A DNA stretch of 56,422 bases from Pseudomonadota bacterium. Its GTDB lineage: Bacteria; Bdellovibrionota_B; Oligoflexia; Oligoflexales; CAIYRB01. Positions 54,402 through 56,422 of this stretch are shown here, in pieces; within the stretch, counting starts at the first letter, position 1, and each line of letters begins with the position of its first letter. The position numbers were made by a program, and so were the translations under genes. Location of the stretch: contig JAPLFY010000141.1 in NCBI GenBank assembly GCA_026390435.1, positions 1 through 56,422 on the forward strand, read 5' to 3'. The notes under the pieces were generated by a model. That model saw only the letters and a program-made list of their open reading frames with translations. It made no database searches and had not been told where the DNA came from.

Positions 54402-56404
54402 ATCGAGTAAGGTCGCAGCTGCAGAATGTAAAGCTTATCTCCCAATGCTGCCCATTCGATGTCGGCTGGTGACGAGAAGGAATAGTCCTGAGAAAAATGC
54501 GACTGGAGGAGGCGGCCGCAAAATGCCAGACGCTGTAAAACTTCGTGCTTTTGGTCGTCTAGGTCTAAGCCTGAGGCACCCACAGCTAGGGTCCTGCCAC
54601 CACCTTCGACCGTATTATAGAGGTACTGAAATGGCTGCGAAACACCTGACACCACTTCGATAGCAGACTTGTCCGACACGTTGATGTAGACGTTGCGAAA
54701 GTCTTCGTGGGGGTTACTTGGGTTGGTAGTGACCATGACTCCGCCCATATCAGAAGCGACCTCTTCTTGAATGATCACTCCCATATAACAATCATCTAAA
54801 GAGATGCCCACATCTTGCCGTAGGCGCACGCTGCGTGGAGATACCAGGGAAGCCCACACCTCTTTGATGCTTTCAAATATCTTTTCCGCGCTCGTCACAT
54901 GATTGATCGACTCATAAATCCCGGCAGCGGAAAAGTCTTGGAGGTCCTCAGCGTTGGATGAGCTGCGGATGACAAAATTACGCACACCAGCTAGGTGATT
55001 GGTGATCTGTTCGTCAATCAGGTCGCGCAAATGGTCACTAAAACGCGTACCCCGGATGAGGCGCTGGAGTTCGACGCATAAGGCTTGGACCTCTTTGACA
55101 TTCAGCTCAAGTGCCATCTTTAAGCGGCCAATGGCCTGCTGGATCTTCCACGAGGACTGCAAGAATTCTTGCTGCAAGGAGAAGGGTAGGGCGATGCCGC
55201 GGGGGACTTGTACCGAGGCTCTGAGGTATTGCCAGGCCTTTTCCGGCAACCCAGAGTCAGGTTTAGTGCCTATAGCACTGGCCAGATATTGTAGGAGGTC
55301 GTGGCGTGGTGGGCGCGGGACGCGGTAAAAACCAGTCAATCGCGATGATCCATGGTCGAGTACATGACGTAATTCGCCCAGATTGGCAGCCTTGGTGCCG
55401 TAACGAAAGCGCTCACTCATCCGCAGGTCGCCCAAGGATACGACTTTTGTATTGACGGTTTCCGGCTCTTCCAGCCGAATACTGTGGACGCTCCAAGCCG
55501 GTTGCTGCGGTAGGGAGGACGGGGCATCAATCTTTTCTAATATAATTTCCGGCTGCCTTGGGTCCACTTCATAGCGCACCCACTGTCCATCGAGGCCGTC
55601 CTGGATCGCTTGTTCTCTGGCGTTGATTTGTACGGCATTGGGGATGCCCCAGCCACCAGCAAGGACGTTGGTGTGTGAGAGCGGAGTGGTGTGCTGGGCA
55701 TTAATCATGCCAGCAACGCGCGGGATATCATCAGGCACTCTGTCCATACAGACAATGTCGTACCACTTTATGGTGCTTGCATCGTGGCGGTAGCTATCGA
55801 CCGTGAAGGTCCGCAGTCGGCCGGTCGTTGTGCCTTTATTCAGGGCGACGAAATCATTGATGGCATAAAGCTCGTGGTTGTATAGGCGCGGTAAGGTAGT
55901 TCCGTCAATTGTGCTGACCACTGCCTCCTGCAAGTGATTTGCTGGTTTTAAATACAGCGGTAAAGCCACGTCTAGTTTTTGCTTAATCGTCGTATAAAGT
56001 GCGAGCAACATGCTTTTACCCATGTTGTCGATCTCGGTAGTTTCAATGGTGAAGAACTGCTCTCCGTCCTTCTTGTGTAAGGCGGCAATGCCGAGAAGGT
56101 AGGGACGGTCTTCACTTAGGTAAACTTGTTGGTTGAATTCATCAATACGCGCTCGTAACTCTTCCCGTTTAATTCCTAGAATGCGTTCAGCGATATAATC
56201 GGCGTGAAATGAATATTCATCGTTACTGATGAAGTGTACGCGGCCGCTCGCGCGTTCGATCACCACCTTAACAAACGGATGCCCACCCAATTCACCAGCT
56301 AATTGCTGAAAGGCTGGCAGCGTCAGCATGACTGGTTGGGCGCCAGGAGTTGAAGACTTGGCTGGATTATTGCTTCCGTAGTCAGGATCGGAAGGGTGTT
56401 GCAT
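54398..56404 (-). CDS. PEP-synthase/PPDK-like phosphotransferase (His domain before ATP domain)
   Basis: This 668-residue protein has an N-terminal region (1 to about 225) that I do not recognise. A phosphohistidine domain follows with TTPLSHTNVLAGGWGIPNA (H244 the likely phospho-carrier). A PPDK-type ATP-binding domain comes last, with RSSSNAEDLQDFSAAGIYES (480-499) and DIEWA to LYILQLRPYSI at the very end. The order His domain then ATP domain is the reverse of classical PEP synthase, and a separate PEP/pyruvate barrel is missing. It therefore probably phosphorylates a small molecule, as related antibiotic or glycan dikinases do. The start ATG has AAGGAT 8 nt upstream. It is followed by the MFS gene with an ATGA overlap. 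Confidence 0.85.
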   Translation of the reverse strand: MQHPSDPDYGSNNPAKSSTPGAQPVMLTLPAFQQLAGELGGHPFVKVVIERASGRVHFISNDEYSFHADYIAERILGIKREELRARIDEFNQQVYLSEDRPYLLGIAALHKKDGEQFFTIETTEIDNMGKSMLLALYTTIKQKLDVALPLYLKPANHLQEAVVSTIDGTTLPRLYNHELYAINDFVALNKGTTTGRLRTFTVDSYRHDASTIKWYDIVCMDRVPDDIPRVAGMINAQHTTPLSHTNVLAGGWGIPNAVQINAREQAIQDGLDGQWVRYEVDPRQPEIILEKIDAPSSLPQQPAWSVHSIRLEEPETVNTKVVSLGDLRMSERFRYGTKAANLGELRHVLDHGSSRLTGFYRVPRPPRHDLLQYLASAIGTKPDSGLPEKAWQYLRASVQVPRGIALPFSLQQEFLQSSWKIQQAIGRLKMALELNVKEVQALCVELQRLIRGTRFSDHLRDLIDEQITNHLAGVRNFVIRSSSNAEDLQDFSAAGIYESINHVTSAEKIFESIKEVWASLVSPRSVRLRQDVGISLDDCYMGVIIQEEVASDMGGVMVTTNPSNPHEDFRNVYINVSDKSAIEVVSGVSQPFQYLYNTVEGGGRTLAVGASGLDLDDQKHEVLQRLAFCGRLLQSHFSQDYSFSSPADIEWAALGDKLYILQLRPYSI

Positions 56405-56422
56405 GGTCGTATCCTTAGAAGA

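Overview
The window looks like a chromosomal segment of a Gram-negative bacterium. It encodes several outer-membrane beta-barrel proteins (a FadL-type porin and two other predicted barrels), lipoproteins and many signal peptides. Two phage-tail-fibre-like surface proteins, a bacteriophytochrome with its own heme oxygenase, and the overall gene style recall predatory or free-living Bdellovibrionota/Oligoflexia. That placement is an inference with low confidence; there is no rRNA or other marker gene here.

Layout. Positions 1-28338 (minus strand) are one uninterrupted reading frame of at least 9,446 codons. It encodes the N-terminal part of a giant repetitive fibre/adhesin whose C-terminus lies beyond the left edge. 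It is built from about 33 copies of a roughly 266-residue unit. A 705-bp intergenic region follows. Then come a zinc-ribbon protein, an M20 peptidase and a tRNA-Leu(CAA) (29044-31229, plus strand). A minus-strand light-sensing operon (31264-35926) encodes a hybrid bacteriophytochrome kinase, heme oxygenase (which makes its biliverdin chromophore) and a C45-type Ntn-hydrolase. Next are a PEGA-domain envelope protein (plus) and, convergent to it, an LPP20-like protein and a TPR protein/beta-barrel pair (36141-40339).

Positions 40434-45286 are a compact minus-strand cluster: a PqqD-like small protein, an ATP-grasp ligase, a fold-III PLP decarboxylase and an unusual urea-transporter/M23-peptidase fusion. 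A FadL-family porin gene lies just upstream. This set looks like an amino-acid or peptide-modifying pathway that I cannot match to a named system. A plus-strand lipoprotein with an HExxH zinc-protease motif follows (46919-48076).

Positions 48171-53003 hold a second, 1,610-residue fibre protein. Its N-terminal domain is homologous to that of the giant protein, and its phage-collar-like tip carries exactly seven HxH motifs. The segment holding this gene is flanked by 102-bp direct repeats (about 90% identical). Each repeat carries the junction of the 3' ends of the two neighbouring genes, so the fibre gene appears to have been inserted between two formerly convergent genes. The window ends with an MFS transporter and a PEP-synthase-like phosphotransferase that overlap by ATGA.

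Both fibre genes are preceded by TCAAG-N15-GCCGA, which resembles a sigma-28 (FliA) flagellar promoter. This suggests that the two surface fibres, and perhaps the PEGA protein, are co-regulated with motility.
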